Origin: Eulemur rufifrons
Lineage: Eukaryota > Chordata > Mammalia > Primates > Lemuridae
Assembly: GCF_041146395.1 (NCBI RefSeq)
Contig: NC_090989.1
Span: 286,861,343-286,925,342, forward strand
Direction: 5' to 3'
Length of the DNA: 64,000 nucleotides
Shown here: positions 49,301-61,628 of the stretch, piece by piece
Layout of the letters: every line of letters starts with the position of its first letter
Numbering within the stretch: the stretch's first letter is position 1
Notes under the pieces: generated by a model
What the model was told of the DNA's origin: nothing
Databases searched by the model: none
The model's input: only the letters and a program-made list of their open reading frames with translations
Made by a program: the position numbers and the translations under genes

Positions 49301-52061
49301 AGACCGTGACAGCCACTTAGGTTCCCTTAATGCATGTCTTTCTTCCTTTTCTGGCAGAGATGAGGATCTCGCTGGGTAGGGCATCGAAGAAGGCTTATTC
49401 TCCCTGGCTCCTGCACAACCCAGGGGGGGGGTCTGGACTAAGTGATGAGCAGAGGGCCGCTGGAATTCCTGGGCTGACCTGGAAGGGAGGAGCAGCCGTT
49501 ACCCGTCTCTTCCTTGTTATCAGGTGTGGAGCCTGTGTGTGATGGCCGGAGCCCCTGCTGCTGCAGTGGTCCAGGAGGCTTTTCCAGCGGGAGCTGTGGG
49601 AGCTAGGAGGAAGGCGGCAGAACACCGGGGTTGGCTCTCCCTGCCCACACAGGGTACCTCAGTCATTTCTGGACACATAGAGAATCCTGTCTTCCACCCT
49701 AAAGTCTCACTCCTCTGAGCTCCCCTGAGCTCGTTCGTCGGGAATGTGGCTACATCTACCCTATGTTCTGTACTGAGGGAGGTGAGTTGCGTTCAAAACC
49801 TCCAAAACTGTAGGTAGAAGGGCTCCTTTCCTGTTTTGTAGGGAAGGGTCTTCCCCAAACTTCACTTGAATTCACAAGAGCAACCTGCACCCAGCCCCAG
49901 GCCCGTGCCAACCTCACACAGTCCTGTGTCGCTACAGGTGGCCTGGGCAGGGGAGCGGCCCAGGATGTGCAAGGATGCACACCCCATGGTTCAGAGTGGG
50001 GCCCCCTCCTCCTGGTCACTCCCAGACAGACACCAGCAACTGTGCCTGTGCAGACTCTGCACCGAGGTCGCAGGTCACAGGGAATCCTCACAGACTCCAC
50101 CAACTGTGACTGCTCAGAGTCCCGGCCAGGGTCACAGATCGTCCTGACACAAGCAACTGACCCTGCTCAGTGTCCACGCCCAGGTCACAGGTCGTCCGAA
50201 ATTCAAATTCCAACCACAATGACATACCCACTCAAACACACTAGGGAGGCTACTATTTAAAAGTAATGGAACCCCTGATTTGGGGTTAACGGTGCTGACC
50301 TGGGAGCGTGTGGCTGCTGCCAAACACACGGTGAAACACACGGGAGGACTTACCGTGAAGCAGCAGACCTCACACGGCAAGGACGCCGGAGACTCTGAAG
50401 GCAGGACACAGAGGACGTTGCGCTGCGACGCCACGTTCCCTGGAAGGACGGAATTACTGCAAGGAAACTGCGTTCACGAGCAACCACCTGAACACCCTGC
50501 CAGTGACACAGAGAGGACAGCGACCTCCCTCACAGAGGCTGAGCCAGACCCACGTCCAGCTCAGAGGCTGCTACCCCTTTGGGGCGGAGAGGCCACCGCG
50601 TGGACGTCACACCCGTGGCCACCACGTCCTGGGCCTGGGGGACCCTGGTGGGGTGGAGACTGCGGGTTCCCCGTTTCCACACGTCCACACGGAGCCCCTC
50701 CCGGGTCTCTGAGGACCGGCCGCCCCTCAGCAGGCGGCTGCGCACGGGAAGGCGGTGCCCGCGGGGCTCGGACGGGAAGGTCGCACTGACCCTCGGGGCC
50801 TCGCGTCTCAGGGCGGACGAGGAGGACGCGGTCGCTTCGGGTCTGAGGCCAGGCCGGCAGGCGGCATGGAGGCGGCCTCCGCGGGTCGACGCGAACGTGG
50901 CGTGGCGGCACGGCGTCCTCTCCCGCCGCGGGCACAGCCGCCGCGGGACATGAAGGGCGCTGCGCCACCTGGTGGCTCGCGTCGGCACTGCAGCCCTCGC
51001 TGCTCATCGGGGCGGGGACGGCGGCGAACACTCTCCCCTGGCCTTGCCGGAGAACCAGTGAGACTCCGAGTTCAGCTTCTTCCCAGCCAGGATCTGGAAA
51101 CTGAAAATCAGATGGGCTCACTGTCCTGTGTCTTTCAGAAAAACGGGGAGGGAGGGAACAATTAAGGGAAAAACATATGGAGTGAAATAAGTGTAGCTAT
51201 AAACTTCACAACTGACATCAAAATTCATTCAAAACCGGCCTCACACTTCAACTGCAATGCAAAACTTTAAAGATTCAGGGAAGAAACAAAAAAGAAAATT
51301 GACGTGGCCTTGGGTTTGGTGATGGGTTTTTAACACACAACAACAAAAAGAATCTGATCCACAACAGAAAAAGAATACCATGGTTGTTATAACGTTCAAT
51401 ATCCATCCTCTGTGAAAGACCCATATCAGAAAATAAAAAGACAAGCCGCAGAATGATAAGAAATATGTGCAAAATACATACCGGAAGAACCATTCACATT
51501 CTACATAGAAAAAGAAGTCTTAAAACTCAACAATAAGAAGACAAACTCCTCGATTAAAAAGGGGTACAGATCTCAACACACACGTGACCAAAGAACATAG
51601 ATAGATGGCAAAGAATCATACAAAAAGATGCTCAGCATCATATATCGTTAGGGAAGAGCAGATTACAACAGCAATGAGATACCAGAGCACACCTGCTAGA
51701 ATGACTAAACTCTTTAAAAAAGAAAACAGAAAAAGAACAAACCACTGCCGGAGGAAAGGCAGGAATTCTCATTCATTGCTGGGAGAATGCATCATGGTAC
51801 ACAGTCACTCTGGAAGACAGCCTAGAAGACTAGAATATGCCACCCCGAGATATAGCTCTTTCTCTTGGCGTTATTGTTTTGGACGGGGTCTCTGTGACCC
51901 AGGCGGGAGTGCAGTGGCACGAACACAGATCACTGCCACCTTGAACTTCCACGCTGGAGCGATGCTAAGCCTCCCAAGTAGCGGGGACTACAGGCATGAG
52001 CCACTACTGCCAAATAAATTTTTGTGTGTGTGTACGGATGGGTCCTTGCTATATTGCCCAA
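49301..52061. repeat. Macrosatellite core, copy 1 (2.76 kb)
   Basis: Non-minisatellite part of the roughly 5,029-bp repeat unit. In order: a segment with pyrimidine tract plus AG (near 49,335-49,357) that looks like a splice acceptor; about three 57-bp sub-repeats (50,020-50,205, sharing the CAGGTCACAGGTCGTCC pattern); a CpG-rich block (50,560-51,060) with a CTCF-type motif; an L1 ORF2/3' fragment in sense (about 51,200-51,850; motifs AAAACTCAACAATAAGAAGA and AGATGCTCAGCATCATATAT); and an antisense Alu fragment (51,855-52,061). Open frames such as 50,280-50,789 plus, 50,561-51,121 minus and 51,605-52,387 plus have no recognised domains, and no homeobox is present. The first two lie in the CpG-rich block and the third is L1 plus Alu plus minisatellite. 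Function unknown. Confidence 0.92.
50962..50975 (-). promoter_or_regulatory. CTCF-type motif, core copy 1
   Basis: Minus strand reads CCACCAGGTGGCGC, matching the CTCF core consensus CCASYAGRKGGCRC at every position. It lies in the CpG-rich block of the macrosatellite core. Binding is inferred from motif only. Confidence 0.72.
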
Positions 52062-54329
52062 GGGTGACTGGCATGCAGACCAGGGCTCATCCGTGGGATG
52101 TCCCAGATTTTCCACATGTCGGGGGGGGGTGGGGGCCTGGCCTACAGACCAAGGCTCAACTGTGGGAAGTCCCAGGTTCCCTAAATCCCAGGGGGGACTG
52201 GCCTACACAGCAGGGCTCATCTGTGGGATGTCCCAGGTTCTCTAAATCACAGGGTGGGAGGGGCCTACAGACCAAGGCTCAACTGTGGGACATCCCAGGT
52301 TCCCTAAGTCCCTGCGGGGGGCCTGGCCTACAAACCACGGATCAGCTGTGGGATGTCCCAGCTTCCCTAAATCCCTGGGGGGACTGACCTACAGACCAAG
52401 TCTCCTCTGTGGGCTGCCCCAGGTTCCCAAATCCCTGGGGGGCACTGGCCTACAGACCAGGGTTCATCTAGGGAATGGTCCAGGTCCCCTTAATTCCTGG
52501 GGGGGACTGGCATACATACCAGAGCTCATCTGTGGGCTGTCCCATGTTCCCTACATCCCTAGGGGGACTGGCGTACAGACCACGGCTCATCCTCGGGATG
52601 TCCCAGGTCTTTAAATACCTGGGGGGACTGATCTACAGACCAGGGATCATGTGTGGCCTGTCCCAGGTGCCCTAAATCCCTGTTGGGGAGTGGCCTAAAA
52701 ACCGGGGCTCCTCTGTGGGCTGTCCCAGGTCCCACAAATCACTCAGGGGACTGGCCTACAGCCCAGGGCTCATCTGTGGGATGTCCCAGAGTCCCTAAAC
52801 ATCTGGGGAGGACAGGCCTATAAACCAGGGTTCATTTGTGGGACGTCCCAGGTTCCCTAAATCATGGGGGACGGCAGGGGGGCACTGACATACAGACAAA
52901 GGCTCGACTGTGGGATGTCCCAAGTTGCCCAAATACCTTGGGGACTAATTTACAGACCAGGGATCGCCTGTGGGCCGGCCCAGTGCCCCAACTCCCTGGG
53001 GAAGACTAGGCTACATACCAGGACTCACCTGAGGGATGTCCCAGGTTCCCTAAATTTCTTGGGGGACTATCCTACAGACTACAGCTATTCCAGGTCCCCA
53101 CAATCCCTGGGGACCTGGCCTTCAAACAGGGCACCTCTGTGGGATGTCCCAGGTTCCCTAAATCCCCGGGGGTGACTTGTCTACACACCAAAGCTTCTCT
53201 GTCGGGTGGCCCAGGTTGCTGAAATCACTGTGGGACTGTCTACAGACCAGGGCTCCTCTGTGGGCTGTCCAGGTTCCCTAAATCCCTGCGGGGACTGGCC
53301 TACACACCAGAGCTCATTGCGGGATGTCCCAGGCTCCCTAAATCCCTTGGGGGACTGGTCTACACCCCAGGGTTCATCTGTGGGCTGTCCCAGGTGCCCT
53401 AAATCCCTGGGGGGACCGGCCTACAGCCCAGGGCTCCTCTGTGGGACGTCCCAGAGTCCCTAAACATCTGGGGAGGACAGGCCTATAAACCAGGGTTCAT
53501 TTGTGGGACGTCCCAGGTTCCCTAAATCATGGGGGACGGCAGGGGGGCACTGACATACAGACAAAGGCTGAACTGTGGGATGTCCCAAGTTGCCCAAATA
53601 CCTTGGGGACTAATTTACAGACCAGGGCTCACCTGTGGGCTGGCCCAGTACCCAAACGCCCTGGGGAAGACTAGGCTACATACCAGGACTCACCTGAGGG
53701 ATGTCCCTGGTTCCCTAAATCATGGGGGACGGGGGGGCACTGACATAGAGACAAAGGCTCAACTGTGGGATGTCCCAAGTTGCCCAAATACCTTGGGGAC
53801 TAATTTATAGACCAGGGCTCACCTGTGGGCTGGCCCAGTGCCCAAACTCCCTGGGGAAGACTAGGCTACATAGCAGGACTCACCTGAGGGATGGCCCAGG
53901 TTCCCTAAATCTCTTGGGGGACTACCCTACAGACTACAGCTATTCCAGGTCCCCACAATCCCTGGGGGCCTGACTTACAACCAGGGCACCTCTCTGGGAT
54001 GTCCCAGGTTCCCTAAATCCCCAGGGGTGACTAGTCTACACACCTAAGCTTCTCTGTCGGCTGGCCCTGGTTGCTGAAATCACTGTGGGACTGGCTACAG
54101 ACCTGGGCTCCTCTGTGGGCTGTCCCAGATTCCCTAAATCCCTGGGGGGACCGGCCTACAGACCAGAGCTCATCTGTGGGATGTATCAGGTTTCCTACAT
54201 TACCCTGGCAGAACTGGCCCACGGACCGGGGCTCATATGTGGGATGTCCCAGGTTGCCAAATACCTGGGGTGCCTGGGCTACAGACCACAGATCTTCTGG
54301 GGACTCTCTCGGGAGTCCCAATTTGTGGG
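52062..54329. repeat. 60-bp minisatellite, array 2 (plus orientation)
   Basis: About 38 units of the same minisatellite, starting immediately after the Alu fragment (ATTGCCCAAG then GGTGACTGGC). It contains an internal duplication: the block at about 52,864 recurs at about 53,529 (665 bp) and its start again near 53,710-53,770. Array 1 lacks this duplication. Confidence 0.93.
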
Positions 54330-57090
54330 AGACCGTGACAGCCACTTAGGTTCCCTTAATGCATGTCTTTCTTCCTTTTCTGGCAGAGATGAGGATCTCG
54401 CTGGGCAGGGCATCGAAGAAGGCTTATTCACCCTGGCTCCCGCACATCCCAGGGTGGGGTCCGGACTAAGTGATGAGCAGAGGGCCGCTGGAATTCCTGG
54501 GCTGACCTGGAAGGGAGGAGCAGCCGTTACCCGTCTCTTCCTTGTTATCAGGTGTGGAGCCTGTGTGTGATGGCCGGAGCCCCTGCTGCTGCAGTGGGCC
54601 AGGAGGCTTTTCCAGCGGGAACTGTGGGAGCTAGGACGAAGGCGGCAGGACACCGGGGTTGGCTCTCCCTTCCCACACAGGGTACCTCAGTCATTTCTGG
54701 ACACATAGAGGATCCTGTCTTCCACCCTAAAGTCTCACTCCTCTGAGCTCCCCTGAGCTCGTTCGTCGGGAATGTGGCTACATCTACCCTATGTTCTGTA
54801 CTGAGGGAGGTGAGTTGCGTTCACAACCTCCAAAACTGCAGGTAGAAGGGCTCCTTTCCTGTTTTGTAGGGAAGGGTCTTCCCCAAACTTCACTTGAATT
54901 CACAAGAGCAACCTGCACCCAGCCCCAGGCCCGTGCCAACCTCACACAGTCCTGTGTCGCTACAGGCGGCCTGGGCAGGGGAGCGGCCCAGGATGTGCAA
55001 GGATGCACACCCCATGGTTCAGAGTGGGGCCCCCTCCTCCTGGTCACTCCCAGACAGACACCAGCAACTGTGCCTGTGCAGACTCTGCACCGAGGTCGCA
55101 GGTCACAGGGAATCCTCACAGACTCCACCAACGGTGACTGCTCAGAGTCCCGGCCAGGGTCACAGATCGTCCTGACACAAGCAACTGACCCTGCTCAGTG
55201 TCCACGCCCAGGTCACAGGTCGTCCGAAATTCAAATTCCAACCACAATGACATACCCACGCAAACACACTAGGGAGGCTACTATTTAAAAAAAATGGAAC
55301 CCCTGATTTGGGGTTAACGGTGCTGACCTGGGAGCGTGTGGCTGCTGCCAAACACACGGTGAAACACACGGGAGGACTTACCGTGAAGCAGCAGACCTCA
55401 CACGGCAAGGACGCCGGAGACTCTGAAGGCAGGACACAGAGGACGTTGCGCTGCGACGCCACGTTCCCTGGAAGGACAGAATTACTGTAAGGAAACTGCG
55501 TTCACGAGCAACCACCTGAACACCCTGCCAGTGACAGAGAGAGGACAGCGACCTCCCTCACAGAGGCTGAGCCAGACCCACGTCCAGCTCAGAGGCTGCT
55601 ACCCCTTTGGGGCGGAGAGGCCACTGCGTGGACGTCACACCCGTGGCCACCACGTCCTGGGCCTGGGGGACCTCGGTGGGGTGGAGACTGGGGGTGCCCC
55701 GTTTCCACACGTCCACACGGAGCCCCTCCCGGGTCTCTGAGGACCGGCCGCCCCTCAGCAGGCGGCTGCGCACGGGAAGGCGGTGCCCGCGGGGCTCGGA
55801 CGGGAAGGTCGCACTGACCCTCGGGGCCTCCCGTCTCAGGGCGGACGAGGAGGACGCGGTCGCTTCGGGTCTGAGGCCAGGCCGGCAGGCGGCATGGAGG
55901 CGGCCTCCGCGGGTCGACGCGAACGTGGCGTGGCGGCACGGCGTCCTCTCCCGCCGCGGGCACAGCCGCCGCGGGACATGAAGGGCGCTGCGCCACCTGG
56001 TGGCTCGCGTCGGCACTGCAGCCCTCGCTGCTCATCGGGGCGGGGACGGCGGCGAACACTCTCCCCTGGCCTTGCCGGAGAACCAGTGAGACTCCGAGTT
56101 CAGCTTCTTCCCAGCCAGGATCTGGAAACTGAAAATCAGATGGGCTCACTGTCCTGTGTCTTTCAGAAAAACGGGGAGGGAGGGCACAATTAAGGGGAAA
56201 ACATATGGAATGAAATAAGTGTAGCTATAAACTTCACAACTGACATCAAAATTCTTTCAAAACCGTCCTCACACTTCAACTGCAATGCAAAACTTTAAAG
56301 ACTCGGGGAAGAAACAAAAAAGAAAATTGACGTGGCCTTGGGTTTGGTGATGGGTTTTTAACACACAACAACAAAAAGAATCTGATCCACAACAGAAAAA
56401 GAATACCATGGTTGTTATAACGTTCAATATCCATCCTCTGTGAAAGACCCATATCAGAAAATAAAAAGACAAGCCGCAGAATGATAAGAAATATGTGCAA
56501 AATACATACCGGAAGAACCATTCACATTCTACATAGAAAAAGAAGTCTTAAAACTCAACAATAAGAAGACAAACTCCTCGATTAAAAAGGGGTACAGATC
56601 TCAACACACACGTGACCAAAGAACATAGATAGATGGCAAAGAATCATACAAAAAGATGCTCAGCATCATATATCGTTAGGGAAGAGCAGATTACAACAGC
56701 AATGAGATACCAGAGCACACCTGCTAGAATGACTAAACTCTTTAAAAAAGAAAACAGAAAAAGAACAAACCACTGCCGGAGGAAAGGCAGGAATTCTCAT
56801 TCATTGCTGGGAGAATGCATCATGGTACACAGTCACTCTGGAAGACAGCCTAGAAGACAGGAATATGCCACCCCGAGATATAGCTCTTTTTCTTGGCGTT
56901 ATTGTTTTGGACGGGGTCTCTGTGACCCAGGCGGGAGTGCAGTGGCACGAACACAGATCACTGCCACCTTGAACTTCCACGCTGGAGCGATGCTAAGCCT
57001 CCCAAGTAGCGGGGACTACAGGCATGAGCCACTACTGCCAAATAAATTTTTGTGTGTGTGTACGGATGGGTCCTTGCTATATTGCCCAAG
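54330..57090. repeat. Macrosatellite core, copy 2
   Basis: The same structure as copy 1, offset by 5,028-5,029 bp (marker AGACCGTGAC at 49,301 and 54,330). Scattered single-base differences from copy 1 are visible, for example GGGCAGGGCATCG for GGGTAGGGCATCG. It contains the CpG-rich block (about 55,590-56,100), the L1 fragment (about 56,230-56,880) and the Alu fragment (about 56,885-57,090). Confidence 0.93.
55990..56003 (-). promoter_or_regulatory. CTCF-type motif, core copy 2
   Basis: Minus strand CCACCAGGTGGCGC, identical to copy 1 and in the same relative place and orientation. Confidence 0.72.
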
Positions 57091-59358
57091 GGTGACTGGC
57101 ATGCAGACCAGGGCTCATCCGTGGGATGTCCCAGATTTTCCACATGTCGGGGGGGGGGTGGGGGCCTGGCCTACAGACCAAGGCTCAACTGTGGGAAGTC
57201 CCAGGTTCCCTAAATCCCAGGGGGGACTGGCCTACACAGCAGGGCTCATCTGTGGGATGTCCCAGGTTCTCTAAATCACAGGGTGGGAGGGGCCTACAGA
57301 CCAAGGCTCAACTGTGGGACATCCCAGGTTCCCTAAGTCCCTGCGGGGGGCCTGGCCTACAAACCACGGATCAGCTGTGGGATGTCCCAGCTTCCCTAAA
57401 TCCCTGGGGGGACTGACCTACAGACCAAGTCTCCTCTGTGGGCTGCCCCAGGTTCCCAAATCCCTGGGGGGCACTGGCCTACAGACCAGGGTTCATCTAG
57501 GGAATGGTCCAGGTCCCCTTAATTCCTGGGGGGGACTGGCATACATACCAGAGCTCATCTGTGGGCTGTCCCATGTTCCCTACATCCCTAGGGGGACTGG
57601 CGTACAGACCACGGCTCATCCTCGGGATGTCCCAGGTCTTTAAATACCTGGGGGGACTGATCTACAGACCAGGGATCATGTGTGGCCTGTCCCAGGTGCC
57701 CTAAATCCCTGTTGGGGAGTGGCCTAAAAACCGGGGCTCCTCTGTGGGCTGTCCCAGGTCCCACAAATCACTCAGGGGACTGGCCTACAGCCCAGGGCTC
57801 ATCTGTGGGATGTCCCAGAGTCCCTAAACATCTGGGGAGGACAGGCCTATAAACCAGGGTTCATTTGTGGGACGTCCCAGGTTCCCTAAATCATGGGGGA
57901 CGGCAGGGGGGCACTGACATACAGACAAAGGCTCGACTGTGGGATGTCCCAAGTTGCCCAAATACCTTGGGGACTAATTTACAGACCAGGGATCGCCTGT
58001 GGGCCGGCCCAGTGCCCCAACTCCCTGGGGAAGACTAGGCTACATACCAGGACTCACCTGAGGGATGTCCCAGGTTCCCTAAATTTCTTGGGGGACTATC
58101 CTACAGACTACAGCTATTCCAGGTCCCCACAATCCCTGGGGACCTGGCCTTCAAACAGGGCACCTCTGTGGGATGTCCGAGGTTCCCTAAATCCCCGGGG
58201 GTGACTTGTCTACACACCAAAGCTTCTCTGTCGGGTGGCCCAGGTTGCTGAAATCACTGTGGGACTGTCTACAGACCAGGGCTCCTCTGTGGGCTGTCCA
58301 GGTTCCCTAAATCCCTGCGGGGACTGGCCTACACACCAGAGCTCATTGCGGGATGTCCCAGGCTCCCTAAATCCCTTGGGGGACTGGTCTACACCCCAGG
58401 GTTCATCTGTGGGCTGTCCCAGGTGCCCTAAATCCCTGGGGGGACCGGCCTACAGCCCAGGGCTCCTCTGTGGGACGTCCCAGAGTCCCTAAACATCTGG
58501 GGAGGACAGGCCTATAAACCAGGGTTCATTTGTGGGACGTCCCAGGTTCCCTAAATCATGGGGGACGGCAGGGGGGCACTGACATACAGACAAAGGCTGA
58601 ACTGTGGGATGTCCCAAGTTGCCCAAATACCTTGGGGACTAATTTACAGACCAGGGCTCACCTGTGGGCTGGCCCAGTACCCAAACGCCCTGGGGAAGAC
58701 TAGGCTACATACCAGGACTCACCTGAGGGATGTCCCTGGTTCCCTAAATCATGGGGGACGGGGGGGCACTGACATAGAGACAAAGGCTCAACTGTGGGAT
58801 GTCCCAAGTTGCCCAAATACCTTGGGGACTAATTTATAGACCAGGGCTCACCTGTGGGCTGGCCCAGTGCCCAAACTCCCTGGGGAAGACTAGGCTACAT
58901 AGCAGGACTCACCTGAGGGATGGCCCAGGTTCCCTAAATCTCTTGGGGGACTACCCTACAGACTACAGCTATTCCAGGTCCCCACAATCCCTGGGGGCCT
59001 GACTTACAACCAGGGCACCTCTCTGGGATGTCCCAGGTTCCCTAAATCCCCAGGGGTGACTAGTCTACACACCTAAGCTTCTCTGTCGGCTGGCCCTGGT
59101 TGCTGAAATCACTGTGGGACTGGCTACAGACCTGGGCTCCTCTGTGGGCTGTCCCAGATTCCCTAAATCCCTGGGGGGACCGGCCTACAGACCAGAGCTC
59201 ATCTGTGGGATGTATCAGGTTTCCTACATTACCCTGGCAGAACTGGCCCACGGACCGGGGCTCATATGTGGGATGTCCCAGGTTGCCAAATACCTGGGGT
59301 GCCTGGGCTACAGACCACAGATCTTCTGGGGACTCTCTCGGGAGTCCCAATTTGTGGG
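57091..59358. repeat. 60-bp minisatellite, array 3 (plus orientation)
   Basis: Unit-by-unit the same as array 2, including its internal duplications, with only a handful of differences that I could find by eye (a longer G run near 57,150; GATGTCCGAGG near 58,174). This indicates very recent duplication or homogenisation. Confidence 0.93.
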
Positions 59359-61628
59359 AGACCGTGACAGCCACTTAGGTTCCCTTAATGCATGTCTTTC
59401 TTCCTTTTCTGGCAGAGATGAGGATCTCGCTGGGCAGGGCATCGAAGAAGGCTTATTCACCCTGGCTCCCGCACATCCCAGGGTGGGGTCCGGACTAAGT
59501 GATGAGCAGAGGGCCGCTGGAATTCCTGGGCTGACCTGGAAGGGAGGAGCAGCCGTTACCCGTCTCTTCCTTGTTATCAGGTGTGGAGCCTGTGTGTGAT
59601 GGCCGGAGCCCCTGCTGCTGCAGTGGGCCAGGAGGCTTTTCCAGCGGGAACTGTGGGAGCTAGGACGAAGGCGGCAGGACACCGGGGTTGGCTCTCCCTT
59701 CCCACACAGGGTACCTCAGTCATTTCTGGACACATAGAGGATCCTGTCTTCCACCCTAAAGTCTCACTCCTCTGAGCTCCCCTGAGCTCGTTCGTCGGGA
59801 ATGTGGCTACATCTACCCTATGTTCTGTACTGAGGGAGGTGAGTTGCGTTCACAACCTCCAAAACTGCAGGTAGAAGGGCTCCTTTCCTGTTTTGTAGGG
59901 AAGGGTCTTCCCCAAACTTCACTTGAATTCACAAGAGCAACCTGCACCCAGCCCCAGGCCCGTGCCAACCTCACACAGTCCTGTGTCGCTACAGGCGGCC
60001 TGGGCAGGGGAGCGGCCCAGGATGTGCAAGGATGCACACCCCATGGTTCAGAGTGGGGCCCCCTCCTCCTGGTCACTCCCAGACAGACACCAGCAACTGT
60101 GCCTGTGCAGACTCTGCACCGAGGTCGCAGGTCACAGGGAATCCTCACAGACTCCACCAACGGTGACTGCTCAGAGTCCCGGCCAGGGTCACAGATCGTC
60201 CTGACACAAGCAACTGACCCTGCTCAGTGTCCACGCCCAGGTCACAGGTCGTCCGAAATTCAAATTCCAACCACAATGACATACCCACGCAAACACACTA
60301 GGGAGGCTACTATTTAAAAAAAATGGAACCCCTGATTTGGGGTTAACGGTGCTGACCTGGGAGCGTGTGGCTGCTGCCAAACACACGGTGAAACACACGG
60401 GAGGACTTACCGTGAAGCAGCAGACCTCACACGGCAAGGACACCGGAGACTCTGAAGGCAGGACACAGAGGACGTTGCGCTGCGACGCCACGTTCCCTGG
60501 AAGGACAGAATTACTGTAAGGAAACTGCGTTCACGAGCAACCACCTGAACACCCTGCCAGTGACAGAGAGAGGGCAGCGACCTCCCTCACAGAGGCTGAG
60601 CCAGACCCACGTCCAGCTCAGAGGCTGCTACCCCTTTGGGGCGGAGAGGCCACTGCGTGGACGTCACACCCGTGGCCACCACGTCCCGGGCGTGGGGGAC
60701 CTCGGTGGGGTCGGGAGTGTGGGTGCCTCATGTCCACATGTCCCCACGAGCCCCTCCTGGGTCTCTGAGGGCCGGCCGCCCCTCAGCAGGCGGCTGTGAA
60801 CGGGAAGGCTGTGCCCGTGGGGCTCCGACAGGAAGGTCGCACTCACCCTCGGGGCCTCGCGTCTGAGCGCGGACGAGGAGGTCGCGGTCGTTTGGGTCTG
60901 AGGGCAGGCCGGCAGGCGGCATGGAGGCGGCGCCCGCGGGGCGACGCTAACGTGGCGGCACGGCGTCCTCTCACGCCGCGGGCACAGCCGCCGCGGGACA
61001 TGAAGGGTGGTGCGCCCTCTGGTGGCCCGCGCCGGCACTGCAGCCCTCGCTGCTCATCGGGGCGGGGATGGCAGCGAACACGGCCTCCTGGCCTTGCCGG
61101 AGAACCAGTGAGACTCGAGTTCAGAGTTCAGCGTCTTGGGAGCCTCGATCTGGAAATGGAATGTCAGATGGGCTCACTCTCCTGTGTCTTTCAGAAAAAC
61201 GGGGAGGGAGGGAACAATAAAGGGGAAAACATGTGGAGGGAAATATGTGTAGCTATAAGCTTTACAACTAACATCAAAATTCGTTCAAAACCATCCTCAC
61301 ACTTCAACTGCCATGCAAAACTTTCAAGATTCGGGGAAGAAACCAAAAAGAAAATTGATGTGGCCTTGGGTGTGGTGATGGGTTTTAACACACAACAACA
61401 AAAAGAATCTGATCCACAACAGAAAAAGAGTACCATGGCTGTTATAATGTTCAATAGCCATCCTCTGTGAAAGACCAAATTCAGAGAATAAAAAGACAAG
61501 CCACAGAATGATAAGACATACGTGCAAAATACATACCGGAGGAACAATTCACATTCTACATATAAAAGGACGTCTTAAAACTCAACAATAAGAAGACAAA
61601 CACCCCGATTTTAAAGGGGTACATATCC
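59359..61628. repeat. Macrosatellite core, copy 3 (mosaic and truncated)
   Basis: Identical to copy 2 except for rare changes up to about 60,686, then clearly more diverged (many substitutions and small indels) to about 61,628. It stops within the L1 fragment, so the Alu fragment is missing. It holds the CpG-rich block (about 60,620-61,110) with a variant CTCF motif. The change in identity suggests a recombination or conversion boundary near 60,687. Confidence 0.92.
61012..61025 (-). promoter_or_regulatory. CTCF-type motif, core copy 3 (variant)
   Basis: Minus strand reads GGCCACCAGAGGGCGC, an almost ideal CTCF motif including the flank. It differs from copies 1 and 2 by two bases but still fits the consensus, so the site survives in the diverged part of the core. 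Confidence 0.78.

Noticed and set aside
47452..49320. Repeated peptide frames (GCPRFPKSLG / SQVAQIPWGL type) as a repeat protein
   Set aside because: The minisatellite unit is near 60 bp, a multiple of three, so several frames stay open over many units. They break at unit-length changes and have no start or promoter context.
50561..51121. 186-codon minus frame conserved in core copies 1 and 2 as a macrosatellite gene like DUX4
   Set aside because: No homeobox or other domain, overlapping open frames on the other strand, and copy 3 breaks the frame. Conservation between copies 1 and 2 is explained by recent duplication.
51605..52387. 260-codon open frame in the core
   Set aside because: It runs through an L1 3' fragment, an antisense Alu and minisatellite units; a chance fusion of repeats.
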